Source: Rhea pennata
Lineage: Eukaryota; Chordata; Aves; Rheiformes; Rheidae
Length of the DNA stretch: 64,000 bases
Reading direction: 5' to 3'
Assembly: GCF_028389875.1 (NCBI RefSeq)
Contig: NC_084665.1
Coordinates: 125,899,602 to 125,963,601 of the forward strand
This document shows, piece by piece, positions 1-13,326 of the stretch. The position numbers and the translations under genes were made by a program. Each line of letters begins with the position of its first letter. Positions within the stretch are counted from its first letter, which is position 1. The notes under the pieces are model-generated. The model searched no databases, was not told the DNA's origin, and saw only the letters and a list, made by a program, of their open reading frames with translations.

Positions 1-3000
1 ATTTCCGATCATCTTCTTAAATGCTGAGCTGCTCAAAAATTACCCCTTGCAAGGGAGCGTGAAGCAAGGGATCAGAAAGTCAGTTTTGTCACCGATCCCA
101 GCCAGCACCGTGCGGGCTCAGCCAAGGCTGGTCCCACGGGCAGCGCCCACCGCTCCCCGCGCGAACCCTCGGCCTCCGCCCCCAACAGACGCTTCCTTAA
201 GCCCTCGGCCGCAATTAGCACCCCTGCTAATCATGGCAGCAGAAAGAGTGGCGCAAGGTGGCTGCGCACCGAGGGGCGGAGGAGGCGAGCAGCCACGGCG
301 TGGGAAAACCAGAGACCGTCCTTCTCCAGCCACGCTGGGAAAAGGCAAAACTTCCAGGGGAAGAAATGCAGGGGAGAAGGGGAGGTGCTCGGGCTTCGGC
401 TCCACTTGCAGAAGCCCCGAAGTTGCATTTAACCAAAACGATTACGAGGGAGGAGATTTCCCAACAGGGATGGCAGTAAGAAAGCAGCTCCCCATGGGAA
501 AAGCATGGGATTTTGGGGAGGAAGGAGAAAGATGGGCAGATCAGGAAAGCATCACGGCCACCGAGCCGTAAAAGCCACCGGCAAGCCTGACCGGGGAAGC
601 TCTCTGCTCCTTGAAGACAAGCATCCACCTTCAGGCTGCTCTTGCACACGAGCCGCTCACCCCGGGGACACCCTATCCCGCCGTGCAGAACGGGCCCCGA
701 CGGTCCACGCGCGGCGGTACCTGCACGCCCTCACCCACCCCGATCTCTCGGTCAGCTGCAAAGACACGAGGGTCGCCGAGCCCCAGAGCATTATACGTGG
801 CACTAATTAAAATAAATCACTTATTCCCATCAGCTCCCCTTCAGAAACAGGACCGGCACTCACGGGGCACAGGGGAAAAGCAGCTGTGGCAAAGGCGTTT
901 AACCTTTTCCTAGCTATTGGCAACTATAAAAGAAGGGGGAAAGCAGCAGCTTGCTCAGAGAGGGAAGCAGAGAGCCAGGCAGCAGCTCCTGGCTCCGAGC
1001 AGGAGGGCAAGACAGCTCCAAGGGCCTGTCACTGTCAATGCACCACGTCCCAGCGGCATGTGCAGCTTCACGGGTTGGCAGAAAGGCCAAGAATGAGACA
1101 TTGGGCCGCCTGCAGAGCCAAGGCTGTGCTTCTCGTTCTTAATTTATTGCCTTCAATTAAAAGGTCCAGCCTTGGAATGAATCCACCCCCAGCTCCGAAG
1201 CAGGAGGCCTCGCAACTGCAGGACAGAGCCGAGCGTCCCAGGACGCGGCTGCCTCGGTGGCCCACACTGTGCAACTCGGCCGAGCTCTGAGAAGTTATGG
1301 GGGAGCTCAGCTCGTTAGCCAATCCTCCAATTAATCAGCTTTGCAAAGGAGTTTTTTCCCCTGGAGGCAAGCTGGCCTGATAGACCCGTGAGTTAAAGCC
1401 TCCTCTGGCCACCCGGTTTGGTCTGTGGTGGTGGCCAGAACGAAGGAGCAGAGACCTCCCACTGGTGGATTAAACCCATCACCAGATTCTGGGTCAGGAA
1501 TGGGTTTCCTCCCAGGAGGAGACCATCACTAGCTGCTGACCAACGCCGTGGGTCAACTTGGTGGCCAGTCCCAGCGCTCAGTGCCTATTTGCAAAGGGAA
1601 AGAGATGACCGCAAGCAACGCTCGTAGGAGGAGAACGAAGATGCGAAGGGAGTTGGCGGCCAGCATAGTTTCTTGGGAAGCAAAAGCCGCTCGTAGTTTT
1701 ACAAGGCTCAGGACATGCTACCTCCCAACACACACCCAAAATACTGCTGCTGCACAGAGACAGCAAAACACTTCTTTGCAGAAGATTCAAACAATAAATG
1801 CTGCTTGCATTATAATATTTATGCAAAAAAAAAAAACATATATATAAATATATATAAAAACCCCAATAACCCACTGGTAAAAGCACTGCCCCAGAGTCAG
1901 GCTCGTTAGCTATGCTCCGTCACTGATTAAGCGACTTCCCCAAACTGTGCTTATCTCAGTTCCCCTCTCCAAAGGGCGGGTGTCTTCACCCGGCCTCCCA
2001 CGGGCGAACGGAGGAACTTTCTGCTTGCAGGGAGCACTCTGCACTGAAGACAGCAGCTCTGGGAGCCAGCACTCGTTCTGGCTATACAAGAAGCGTGATG
2101 AGTTGTTTTGAAATCCGAGGCACAAAAATAGGAAGTGTTGGTGTCTCCAAGGAGCACGACAACGGGCCGCCACAATATCCCACTCCTCCCCTTCCCAACA
2201 GGCCATCCCGTCACGCTGACGAGCACCAGGCTGCAGATGCAACGACTCCAAAAAAGCCTCCTAGCGCAGCTGCAGATAACGCCGCCTTTCACGCAGACCA
2301 GCCAAAACCATTTGAAAGCTGCAGCAGGCAATTAAAAACCCAACTGGAAATATTGCTTCACCTCTTGTGGGCCGCAGCCAGCGGCGTGGCGGGTGGTGGT
2401 GGTGGTGCTGGTAGGACGACCGAACGTCCCCGAGCACAGCTCCCGCGGGCTTTGCCAAGTGCTCCCCTCCCGCCCCCGCAAGGATTGAGCAAGAGGCTCG
2501 CGCCGGGCAGCCGCCCCGCCGCTCCGCTCTGCTGCGGCTCGCGCGCTCGGCTCCCCTCCCACCGCCCGCCCGGAGCGCGGGAAGCGACCGGAGTCCTCTC
2601 TCCATGACGGGGGGAGATGGGATTTTCCGACGCTGCTCCCCTTAAAAAAGAAATCCCACGCGTTTGTGCTCCATTTACAGAGATGTGAGAGGCACTTTGC
2701 CCAGGGAGAGGGACACTATGGGCAGAGTTTGGGATGGCGATGGAAGAAGACGTATTGCACGGCCTCAAACTGGCTGCAGAAGACCGCTCTGGCTCTTGCA
2801 AAGCTCACTGGCCACAGAAGCAAAGTTACCTCATCCTGGAGCGACATGTGACAGCCAGGTCTTTGGATTTACTTCCAAATCCCATCACAGGCTGGTGCAG
2901 AGCATGAAATAAATGCAAGAAACTCACAGTACCTGGGTTGCTGTAGGGATGGGATGCTGTGTCCCATAGCAGCTGACAGCAGCAGGCACCCAAGGCTTTG

Positions 3001-6000
3001 CATCTATTCACGCATCCAGAGAAGCTCCTGCATTGATCCAACAGTCCTTCCAGACCACCGATCGAGGTGGCTTTTCCTTCAGCCACACCAGCTACACACC
3101 AGCTCCTCGCCGTGCTTTGCTCTGCCCATCCAGGCCAGCGCTGTCCAGCTGGCATTCGGTTCGGCTAGCTTCTCTGTCCGCTGAGCTCACCCAAACGGCA
3201 AGGCTCTCGCTGCAAACAGAGCGGGGCAGTGCACCACGTCTGCATCGCTGGCGCCCGGCTGCCCCTTTCCAGGCTAGACCATTGCTTCTTCATTCAGAAA
3301 AATTTGGAAGGGGGATTATCTTTGCAGCTTCCTGCAAGCACGAGATGCAAACAACCGTTGATTCCCGTTGAACTTGTAACTCCAGAAAAGATTCAACCCC
3401 TTTTGGCACATTCTTCTACCCGTACAACGTGCCACATCTGCCATGCAAGACATGAATCCTCCACGCCGCAGTAGCAAGCATGACTGGGACAGGTCTGCAG
3501 AAAGACTCCCATGTGCGTAGCCAGAGTAGTTGCATTTTCCAATGCACAACACCAACTTCTCTTCAAATATAGAAGCTTTACGGCAAGTTTTAGGGTCTGG
3601 CCATTTCTGAGCAAAGGTCTGAGCTTCAGGACCAGGCACACACTTTTCAGAGAGGAAGAAACAGCTTCTGCACAGTGCTCAGCCCAGGTACGGTTTGCAA
3701 GTACTCCGATAATCTTCTTTTCTGGGTGGCCTGGAAGGGGGCAGATCTGGTGGCTTTCATGAAGGCCAGCAGGAAGGTTTCCTCAGCAGACATTCCTCAA
3801 GGAACAAGTAATGCTTTGTCCCACCTATAAACCTGCCTTTGCTTTTCCGTGGGTTGGAAGACCACATCTCTCTCTGTCTGCTGCTGTCTGTAAAGAGCTA
3901 CGACAACCCAAAGGGGCAGAGAGAAGAGCTGCATAGGGGCCTGTTGCTGCAACCATTCATCTCTCCACCTTTCATTAGAGAGTTAGACTGTCTTGCTTGT
4001 TTTCAAAAACCGATGTAAAACATTTTACATTTATTTTAATCTACCAGCCTGGAATTAGAGAGGCATCCTCACAGACTGATACTAAAGCCCACAATATTCA
4101 GGTCGCTAAGGATGTCCCTGGTCCTTTCCTTTAACACCATGCTCTGAAATTCAAGTCTAGTCATTTTTATGCCTGGGCAAAGGAGATGGAAATGGGATAC
4201 AAGGGGGGTTCGAAGAGGCCATTAAGACAAGGACTGTGAAATTTTCCTTGGTGCCTTCTTCGCTGGAATTGCAGAAACAAGAAATAAGCTTCCTCATCCG
4301 CATCCTCCAAGACTCCCCGACCCACGAGGCCACCAGGGTCCTGTGTTCGCTGCACATCCTTTGCCAGACCCTCCTCCACTTCCTTGCTGTCACAAAGACA
4401 TCTGGACAAGGACATCTCCTTTTGGAGGCACATCCAGCCGCAGTTTCACAGCACTGCAGGAGAGCAAGAGCAAAGCACATGGGACAGAGCAGCATGAAGA
4501 AGTTAAGCCAGGTGACAGCTCACACTGGCAGGGCACTGGTGACACCCCGGCATCCCTGATGGTGACAAACACTGCTCAGGAACGGATGTTACCAGCTGCT
4601 GCGGGCTGTGTCCCACTTTCCGTAGGCTGCAGGCAGCTGGATGGAGGCATCCCACAGGCAGGAAGCAAGTTGTGTTTATTTGACCCTAATTGTATCAGCT
4701 CCAACATGGCCAAAATCCAGCAAGCAGCGCAGTCCTTCACATCTACAGAGGGACCTGTGTCCTCCTGCAACTCCTAGCACACCTCACCATCTTGCCAGCA
4801 GGTTCAGGGGGATACATGATTTAATCGAGGCCACGCGTCAAGCTCCAGGAACTGAGCATCAGGCTCCAAAATCCTAGGGCACAGCTGCCACCTTTGCCAC
4901 ATCCCTCCATGATGTCAGCTAGAAGCACCCGCGGCCACAACGTATACGTTGCTCTACACAGTCCTGCATAATGTATAGAGACCGGAACATGCTGGATGCT
5001 TAAATAGATGTTTGGCTTCCCAACCTCCAGCAACCCTGCTTCAGACTTCCTGCTGAAAGGCAGAAATGTGGTTTACTTGGCTGGGAAAGGACCAACAAGT
5101 ATTGGTGCTGGCAAAGCTTTAGAGCTAATGTCCAGCGTCTCACACACAGGCCAGTGCAAGTGGAAGTTTGTAACAGGAAGAGCAACTTCAGGATTATTCA
5201 GTTCCACAAGAACTGGAACATGCAGTAAGAAGCTACTTTCTGTTTGCTTATTTGGAAACAAGATCCTGAAATGGAAGAGAAAGAGCCAGACACATTTAAA
5301 TCACATAAGATGGGCAAGTAGAGCTAGAGCCACCAACCAGCAGAGAAAATGCCATGGGCAAATAATCTCCAGGTATTTTTTGTTATACTTTGAGGCCCCC
5401 TCCCCAGCCTGTTTCTTTCCTTGCTTTTTCTTCTTATGGTCAAGCTTTTTTTCAGTGCAGCCAGAAGCCCAAATGCTACAGGACATCATGAAGATCTGGC
5501 TGCAGGCATTCAAAGAGTGGGTAAGGATTTGTCTGCACAGGATGAGCTGAACAGGGACCATATGGAAAAGGTAGCATATTCCCCAATTGCTCCCCGTTTT
5601 GCCCTGAGAATGTATCCACGCAATCCATCACTGCCAGATGAAGATAGTCTTCATCTCAGCCTTATCCCACCTGACATTAGGGATGTGCTGAATGAGCCAA
5701 ATCAGGGAAGCAGTTGCCCTGGGTGATCTCTACAGCCACAAAGATGGAATAGCATCTTCAGGTACGACTGGGTCTCCAGTGGTCTCTGTCAGGTCCCATA
5801 GGTGGATCATTAAAGTCTCTCTGCTAGAAGGTGGCCTGAAGTTAAAAGCTGAGCAACTCCAGGCCTTCAGCCAGCACGGGATGCTGCTTCCTGGGAGAAC
5901 ACCCCAGGACAGTGCTCGCAGCGTACTTTGGGGCTCTGAAAATCCCAGCTCCTAGAAAACCCCGTCCTTTGGCTGCTGCAGTAAATCCAAGGGTTCTCCA

Positions 6001-8059
6001 AAGTGCAAATGGGCAACCAACACCTGGGAACACTTCAAACCAAAACAATAATAATAATTTAAATGAATAAAAAAGAACCAGAGCCAGAGTGCCTCGTCCC
6101 TCTTCAGCAAGCGCTTTCCGCCTCCCTCGCACGGCCGAGCAAACAGAGCGGATGCTTCGTCTCCCAGATGCCTTCACCTTGCTCCCGGCAGCGCCGCGGG
6201 CGGCTCGCCAAGCCCGCTGGCACCAGCTGCTGTTTGCAGTGCTCGGAGCGGGGGCCGGCCGGCAGACCGGCCAGGCGGGGGCAACGGGCAGCGTGGGCGA
6301 CCGACGGGCCTGCGTTCGCCCAGAATTGCTCGCTAGCCCGATGGAGACCTCTGAAAGCAAGTTTTTATTTTCTTTTTTCCTTTTTTTCTCTTTTTTTGCA
6401 ATGCTTGCTGCAGCTAGGACGGGGCTTGGTCTCCTCCTGGGCTGCTGCTGTTAAACGGAGCAACGATGACAAATGCCACGTCAGGGCATCACCTCAAAGG
6501 CCAGGATCGAACAGGCTTTAATATAAATATTTAAGGCCAAACGGTCACAGCATATTAACCTATCTGTTCCCCAGTAATGCAACGATTAGAAAAACTCACA
6601 CCACTGTTAGCCTGGAGTCGGCTGTCCAATGCAAAACAGCAAAGCTCACCTCCTTTTAGCAGATTTTTTTTTTCCCTTGCCCTAAAACACTCCATGATTC
6701 CAATGGAAAAAAAAAAAAATAATAATTTTGCTTTTCAGACATGCAAGAGGCTATCAGTAAAAGCCTGCAAGCAGGCACATCCAGTGTGCACATCCAGGCT
6801 TCGGGTCCACATCAAAACACACCCCGGGATTCAAGCCCTCCTGTTCTGAGGAGCAAGTTTAGAGCATCCTTCCCAGGTCCCATTCCTCCCTCTGAAAACC
6901 GTTTCCCACTTTGAGCAACCCTGACGACTCCCCAAAGTCTCAGCCGGGTGGGATTTGTGCTGCTTTCGCCTCGTCCGCCAAACTCCACGTGACCGCGGCC
7001 AGGACCCCGGGGTTGCCGCCTTGCAGCCGTGCAACCACCGTGGCAACCCCGGTGCCCTGTTTGGGTTATAACCGCTTCAAAGGAAGGAAGCGGCTCCAGA
7101 CTTCTCGCTGGGGAGGCTGGGGGAGGCCCTGCAGCCTGTTTAAGCCGGGAAAACATTTCCAGGGCTTGCAAAACAACTCGAAATAATTAAAAAGATAAGC
7201 GCGCTTTGGAAGATTTTTCTTGCAAAGCGGTTTTCTTCGCCGCCAGCCGGAGCGTTTACCGAAAGAAAAACTTGTTGATCCGCGGCGTGGATTGACACAA
7301 GCCCTATGTGCAAACTGGAGACCAAACTTTGGACCAGAGCCTGCGAAGGTAAACAGCAGGCTTTAACAAAAACCCTCTGCAAAGGAGCTGCAGCACCTCG
7401 ACTCGCACAAACACACACATCTCTCAGCACGGTATGATCGTCGTCACTGCACACGCACCACTCCTTATTCCCTTTTCAAAAGGAGACTTAAATTCTGCTT
7501 TTTTAAAAAAAAAAAAAAATCTCCCTCTTCCCAAAACTGTTCACCCTTTAAATCCCCTGCATGCTTCGGTTCCTCAGCCGGCAAGGAGGAGGCGAGCAGA
7601 GACGTGCTTTATTATTGCTCATTAGCACTGGCAAGGGCTTAATTCTTAATTTTGGCAAAAGCTCTCCGAGCTGCGCATTAGAGGGGATCTGGGAGGGGAA
7701 AGTATATTTAGCAGGAAGCCTGGAAATAGCAGCTCACTCGGCAGCGGTGTCACAACCCGGCGTTTGGGAGAGCGTGAGTCACCACCGGGGCAGCGACGGA
7801 CCCACGACCGCTGGAAACGGCGGGGGTGAGGGGAAAAGCACGGCAAACGCGTTGCCCGTCCGGGCGGAAAAGTCATTCCTATGCTCCCCGCTGTCCGGTG
7901 CGACGCCGTCCCATCCACACGGCCGGGTTTTTAGCTACGGACTTGCCCCAACTTGCAACACGGGCAGCGGCAGAAAGACCGGCATCTAAATCCTGCAAAC
8001 AGGGTGGGTTTACGGTCAGTCTTGAGCCTTTTTGCAGCAGAACGGGTTTTTAAAATCAA

Positions 8060-8140
8060 ATATATACCATATATATAATATAATATAATATAATATATAT
8101 ATGGTGTATATATATGGTGTATATATATATATATATATAT
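8060..8140. repeat. AT-rich dinucleotide microsatellite
   Basis: An (AT)n tract interrupted by ATGGTGT units, inside TRAM2 intron 1. It is a likely length-polymorphic site. Confidence 0.9.
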
Positions 8141-9534
8141 GTAGAATTGGGCCCATCGAATATAGAAATTGCAGGAAAAAAAAAGCAAGGCCAAAAGGCA
8201 ATCCGTGCAGAGGGCAGCCAATCTGATAACGTGCACAGGATTCATTGGTGCTGCAGCACAGGTATTAGAGAGCCGGCCAGCTGCAGGGTCAGCCAAGCCT
8301 ATCTAGTCTTGGTTTCATTTTTCAGAAAAACAGAATGGGGTGGGGGGAAGAGAGAGATGCAAAGCGACCGCAGTGCTGTCTGGAGAGCGAGGATGGAGAG
8401 GACCTGTTTTGCGTTTCTATATGCGGTCGTTCGAACTGGTTTGCAGGTAAAAGAGAAAAAATAGGTGTTTTTCTTGCTCGTTTTGGACTGCTGGTGGAAC
8501 AAGCAAGTGCTGGCTTTCCACGCACATGCTGCGCGGCAGCTCGCTGCAAGCTCGGGAAGCGCAAAATCCCACCCGAAAGCGGCCAACAGCCACTGAAAAG
8601 GTTAAATCCCAACCACCCGTCGCACGGAAAGCATCCCCAAGAAATCCTCCGCCGCAGGAAATGGCCTATTGTGAAGCCGACTGTGCCGTTTCCACCGATG
8701 CCCCGGCGGCAGCGAGCCGAAGGGGGAAACGCGGCCAGGGAGGCGGCATCCGAGCGGCGGGTCGGAGCGAGAGCTGCTGGCAGGACGCGGGCAAGCGAGG
8801 ACGCTCCGGCAAGGCGTCAACAGCAGCGACGTCGGAGCTGCCGCCAAAACTCACCGCAGAGGCTTTGCAAACACGCGGAGGGCTGAGGAAGAGCGGAGCA
8901 CGCCTTCCTCTCCAGGGGAAGCGGCAGAAGGAGAAAGGGCAACACAGAAAGGGCTGCGAGGGTGGTCCAAAGGCACGTGCAAACCCTGCGCCACGGGCGG
9001 GAACGGGGCTAGATGCTGACGGAGGGCGGCAGGGGGCCCTGAATCCCAGCAGCTTCCAAAGCTTTGACTCAGCTCCTGCGGGAGTTTCGCCACTTCCAGC
9101 CACAGTAAAGAGGAAAAAGCATTTCCACGCTGGCCTCTGAACGTCACATCCATCAAAATCCTGGATCCCTCCCGGCAAAGAGCCTGGTGCTACCACGGGG
9201 AGGGGATTCACAGCCACGCAGCGGCCGTACCTGGACCAGCACTCCCCTTCTCTAACAGTAACAGCTGCTGGAGCGATGCAGAGAAAATCCCTAATACAGA
9301 TGCAACCTACCTGATTTATTTTATTCCCCCCACACACACACCAAATACGACTACGAAACTTGCAGCCTGACTTTGCAGCATTTGCATGCTGTTTTGGAAT
9401 ACGCAGCTCCGGCCAGCTGGCCCTTCGGGCTTTCATTTAGAAACCCCCTCCCGGTCCCTTAAATAAACGCACGCGCTCACACACAAAGGGTTTCGGCGCG
9501 CTGCAAGCGCCTTGCTCATGCAATGCATTTGCAA

Positions 9535-9688
9535 CCAAAAAAAAAGGAAAAAAAGGAAAGGAAAGAAGGGGGAAAAAAAGAGACAAGGGGGAGAGGTTGT
9601 GATTGTGAGGGTATTAAGGAAGTGGATTTCCTCCTGCTACGATTTGCTGGAGGAAAAAAAAAAGAAAAAAAAAAAAAAAAAAAAAAAA
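9535..9688. repeat. Homopurine tract ending in poly-A
   Basis: A long A/G-rich stretch ending in a nearly pure run of about 30 A (9654-9688). It lies at the inner edge of the TRAM2 CpG island. Confidence 0.85.
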
Positions 9689-9780
9689 GCTTTTCCTGCT
9701 CACAGCCAGGCCCCCCGGCCACCCCTTTCCCATCTCGATTTGCTTGGAGACGTGGCACGGAGCTCCAAGGGGAGGGAGGG

Positions 9781-9952
9781 CGGGCGAGCGGGCGGGCGGC
9801 GGGGGGAGCACAACGGGGAGGGTGTGTGTGTGGGGGGGGGGGGGGGAGACCCCACGCGCCGGGACCGTGGGGGACCCCACGCGCCGCCCGCCGCGCACCC
9901 CCTGCCACCAGCCCCGACGGACGCGCCGGGCCGGGCCGGGCCGGGCCGGGCC
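9781..9952. repeat. G-rich low-complexity tracts and (GGGCC)n
   Basis: Contains GGGC/GGC repeats, a GT run followed by a 15-base G run (9832-9846), and a short tandem GGGCC array (9926-9952). Further G runs occur at about 10129-10141, 10582-10595, 10841-10856 and 10893-10905. Such runs can form G-quadruplexes and are often misassembled. Confidence 0.85.
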
Positions 9953-10984
9953 CCACGTAAGGAGGGAGCAGCAGAGAGGGAAGCTGCAGGCATCCCGCCT
10001 TCCCCTTCTGCCCTGCCTCCTCCTGCAAGCGGAGAGGAAAAGAAAGGCGGAAAAAAAATATATAATTAAATAAATAATAAATAAATAAATAAATAGATCT
10101 GGGAGGGACGGAGAGGAGAAGGGCGGCGGGGGGGGGGGGGAGGAGAAGGGGGGGGCCGCATTCCTGGCATTTCTCCGCGCAACGCCGAGACACCGAGCGC
10201 AGCTTTTCGCTTCCCCCCAGGGCCACTTCGGATTGACGGACGAGCCCCGGCGGGACGGGCGGCCGCTGCGGGGGCGGAGGGGTGGCCCACGGTGGTGGTG
10301 GTGGGGAGAATAAAAATAAAAATAATAATTAAAAAAAAAAAGTATTCAGGAGCCGACACTTCTTTACGCCTCTCAGGCTCCTCCGGAAAACCCCTGGAAG
10401 GGCGCAGAGCTCCCAAAAGCCGCTTGCAATAGCTGAAAAAGGCAGCAGTGCCCTGCCGGGGGTGTCATTCGCTATAAACAATTTATTCGCGATTTTGCAG
10501 AGTGCTTTAACCAGCTCCCCAATGGCAAAACGTAGCGACAGAGCTCCGGAAGGCAACGGCCCACGGTTGGGGGAGAAAAAAGGGGGGGGGGGGGGAGAAA
10601 AAAAAAAGAGAGAGAGAGAGACGGGGAGAACCGCGGGGTTTGGGGGTGAGCAAAGCGTTAGGGTTGCAGCCCTACGTTGTGCCGAGGGCTCGACGGCGGA
10701 GCAGCGCCGGCGGGGACCCCGCGGCACCGGCGAGGGGGGAAGGCAGGCGAGAGGCATCCGAGGAGGGGGCACCTGGGGGAGGTGGGAACACGCCGGGGCG
10801 CCCCGTCCCTAGCCGGGGAGCACGGGGTGCCGGCGTTGGTGGGGGGGGGGGGGGGGAAGGAGGAAGCACCGGAGGGATCTGGCTCTGGTTGGAGGGGGGG
10901 GGGGGTGTTGCACCGTGGACCCGACGGGGCGGCCCCGGGGAGTAACAGGAGGCCGCGGAGCAGGGGGCGGCGGCGGGGGCTCAC

Positions 10985-11104
10985 CTCGAACATGAGGGCG
11001 ATGAGGACGCTGAGCACCAGGCAGAAGCCGATGTCGGCGTGGTTGTGGATGAGGAACTCCTGGCTGAAGAGCGGGTGGCTCTTGGCCCGCCGGCGGAAAG
11101 CCAT
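10985..11104 (-). CDS. TRAM2: TRAM2 exon 1 (translocating chain-associated membrane protein 2, N-terminal 40 residues)
   Basis: TRAM2 is a multi-spanning ER membrane protein of the Sec61 translocon region, implicated in translocation of secretory proteins such as collagen. The exon encodes 40 residues from ATG 11104-11102 to a GTGAG donor at 10984, and ends exactly on a codon boundary. The peptide begins MAFRRRAKSHPLFSQEF and continues with IHNHADIGFCLVL, which is almost the vertebrate TRAM2 N-terminus. A hydrophobic segment starting near residue 24 is the first membrane span. The start codon sits in a GGCCATGG context, a strong Kozak match. The remaining exons lie left of the window. TRAM1 is less likely because its N-terminus differs at several of these residues. 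TRAM2 bordering the avian defensin cluster is known from chicken. Confidence 0.95.
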
Positions 11105-11111
11105 GGCCGGG

Positions 11112-11138
11112 CCGGCGGCGGCGGCGGCGGCGGCGGCC
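11112..11138. repeat. (GGC)n trinucleotide run in TRAM2 5' UTR
   Basis: Tandem GGC units (CCG on the transcribed strand) just upstream of the TRAM2 start codon. The frame stays open and would encode poly-Ala, but no ATG precedes it in frame, so it is read as 5' UTR. Confidence 0.85.
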
Positions 11139-11257
11139 GCCCAGCGCTCGGCTGCAAACTTCGCCGGGCCCCGCACAACTTCGCGGAGCGCCGGGGCCGG
11201 GGCCGGGCCCGCGCAGGCGCCGCCCGCGCCGCCGCCTTAACCCCTGCCTGCCCGCTC

Positions 11258-11328
11258 CGCACCGCGCACCGCGCACCGCGCATCGTGCATCATGCACCGC
11301 GCACCGCGCATCGTGCACCGCGCACCGC
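11258..11328. repeat. Imperfect tandem repeat of CACCGCG / CATCGTG units
   Basis: About nine imperfect 7-8 base units alternate between GCACCGCG and GCATCGTG. The array lies just upstream of the presumed TRAM2 5' UTR, within the CpG island. Confidence 0.85.
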
Positions 11329-13293
11329 CCTGCGCCCCGACGCCCACCCTCGGCTGCAGCCCCCCGCGGTCTGACGCCGGCGTGGGTCTGCACACGCCGT
11401 GCATGAGCAGCCCGACGCCTGCCCACACCTAACACCCCACCCTCAGGTACACCCCAGCGCTGACCTGTTTCTGCCGCCACCGTGCACCCACAGCCCGACG
11501 CCCGCCAGATCTGCACCCACCCCCGCACCCGCAGCCCCCCGCGCGCTCATCTCCGCCTCCCCACCCTTCACACCTCCATCTCCCTCCCACTTCCCGTGTG
11601 CTCCCGCATCCCGGTCTCCCCCCTCCCCGTGCCAGGAGCTGGGCAGCGTTCAGAGCCGACCACACTTTCTCCATCTTGCTCCCTTTTCCAGTCCCACATC
11701 CGCGGGATTTACGGGTCAATAGGATGTGGCCTGGAAAGGGCAGGGTCCTCCTGCGGCCCAGGGAGGACTTTGCCAGCGGCTTGGGAAAAGACCTGCGGGA
11801 GCTGGCACGGCCCCTCTGGCAGGCCGGCATCCGCGTGGATCTCTCCCGGCCGAAGATCCCATCCAGTCTGCCGAGCTGGAGGACTTAGAGTGAGGAGGAA
11901 CCGCTACTCCGGCGAGTTCGAAGGAACTGAGCCGTCGCAGCCCTGATGTTCAGAGCACGAAGCCTTTTCCTCCAGCCAAGTGCAGCGCAGCAAACAGAGT
12001 CCCTGGGTCCTAATTAAGCGGTCCGTCAAATTAAGTAACTCCTGATTAACTTGTGCTTTTTCCCTCCTTAAATGTCCCCCCTTGTGTCGTTGCTTAGCCT
12101 CAGTGCAATAGGCACCGTGGTGAAACCTGGGCGATGCGTTTCGTGGGAACAGTAAATACCCTGAAAAGGGATATTGTTGCAAACCAAAACTGTTTAATTG
12201 GGGAAAATTAGTCCAAAGTTTCATCTTGGAAAAAAAACAACCAAACAACCAGCAACAACCTGGGCAAATATATATTTTTTTTCTGTAATGTCAAAATGTT
12301 TTGTTTTAGCATTTTTTGAAATGAATTTTTTGATGTGCCACAAGAAGACGTTTTTCCGGGTAAATTTTCTGAGTTAGTTAAGAGGTTGCATCATGTTTGA
12401 ACCAGAGAAAATATTTTGCCATGAGCTGCACAAAAACAGCAGCCGAGCTCGTGCCTATTTTTCCCTCATCTGCGAGACTTGCCTGCTTCTTGTCCACAAA
12501 AAAACCCATCATTGCTCAAATACTCAGCTCCTTTCTGTGAGGCTGAGACTTCGCTCTCCTGTTTCGAGGAGCGCCTTACATTGACTGTTGTCTTGGTTTG
12601 AGCCCCCTAGGCCAGCTGAAATCAGATCCAAAAGCCTGGCGTGAAGCTCCCTGGCGTCAGTGCACAGAAACCTGGCTGCAGAGGAAGGAAGACAAATTCA
12701 CAGCAGCCCTGGAGCAGGGCTGTTTCAAATCCTTCCTTCCAGCACATTTCCAACCTGACTTATTTTACTCCACCTTCAAAGGATGAGAGCATCCTGTAAT
12801 TGCATTAAAAATTATGAGCAGAGGGGAAGGGAAGGGCAGCAAAGAAATAATTTTGGGAGGTTACAGCACACAAAAAAACTCAGCAAAATGGCAAAATGCT
12901 TTTGAGATCTGACTCTGGTGAGTCCCAGCTTTCCTATCTGTGTCTTGGGGTCCAAAAGGCTCAGTCACAACCAGGACTCACGGAGAGCCTGGACTGGACT
13001 GGGGGCAGGAATATGCTGCAGGAAGATTGCTATACTATTTTGGAGATGAAACAACCAGGGCTCTGCATGGATTTACACAGAGGCAAGGCATTTTCTATTT
13101 TATTTTTAGTCATTTCCTAATACTTCCCACTGTTTTATTGCCTTCTGAACAGTGCTGAGCACTGAGTAATCTTCTCATCTTTCCTGTCTCTTCTCTGGGT
13201 ACTAAGAGCTGGTTCAGAGACCAGCTCTCTGGGTGCAAAGTTAGGCTTATTGCCCTCTCCCATGCACACCTTGCAAATGCAATTTCACATTTC

Positions 13294-13298
<5 letters not shown>

Positions 13299-13325
<27 letters not shown>
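13299..13325. repeat. Poly-A run
   Basis: About 27 consecutive A residues with no recognisable retroposon body to the left. Confidence 0.9.

Positions 13326-13326
<1 letters not shown>

Larger units (their letters stand above)
1..10984 (-). other. TRAM2: TRAM2 intron 1 (5' part, continues beyond the left edge)
   Basis: This stretch follows the splice donor of TRAM2 exon 1 on the minus strand, and no further TRAM2 exon is visible, so it is read as the beginning of a long first intron. I see no convincing coding exon on either strand. It holds AT-rich dinucleotide repeats near 8.1 kb, homopurine and poly-A runs near 9.5-9.7 kb, and the inner half of the TRAM2 CpG island from about 9.7 kb. Regulatory elements are plausible here but cannot be shown from one sequence. 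Confidence 0.75.
9700..11700. promoter_or_regulatory. TRAM2: CpG island over TRAM2 promoter and exon 1
   Basis: The sequence becomes very GC- and CpG-rich from about 9.7 kb, through exon 1 (10985-11104) and the presumed 5' UTR, to about 11.7 kb. No TATA box is visible upstream of the start codon on the minus strand. This fits a broad, housekeeping-type promoter. The limits are judged by eye. Confidence 0.8.

Noticed and set aside
8666..9436. 256-residue minus-strand open frame in TRAM2 intron 1
   Set aside because: It has no domain, no splice context and low-complexity composition, and it overlaps open frames on the other strand in a GC-rich region.
10658..11176. Longer TRAM2 start with a poly-Ala N-terminal extension
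   Set aside because: The frame is open upstream, but the apparent start at 11176 is GTG, not ATG. The ATG at 11104 has a strong Kozak context and gives the conserved TRAM2 N-terminus.
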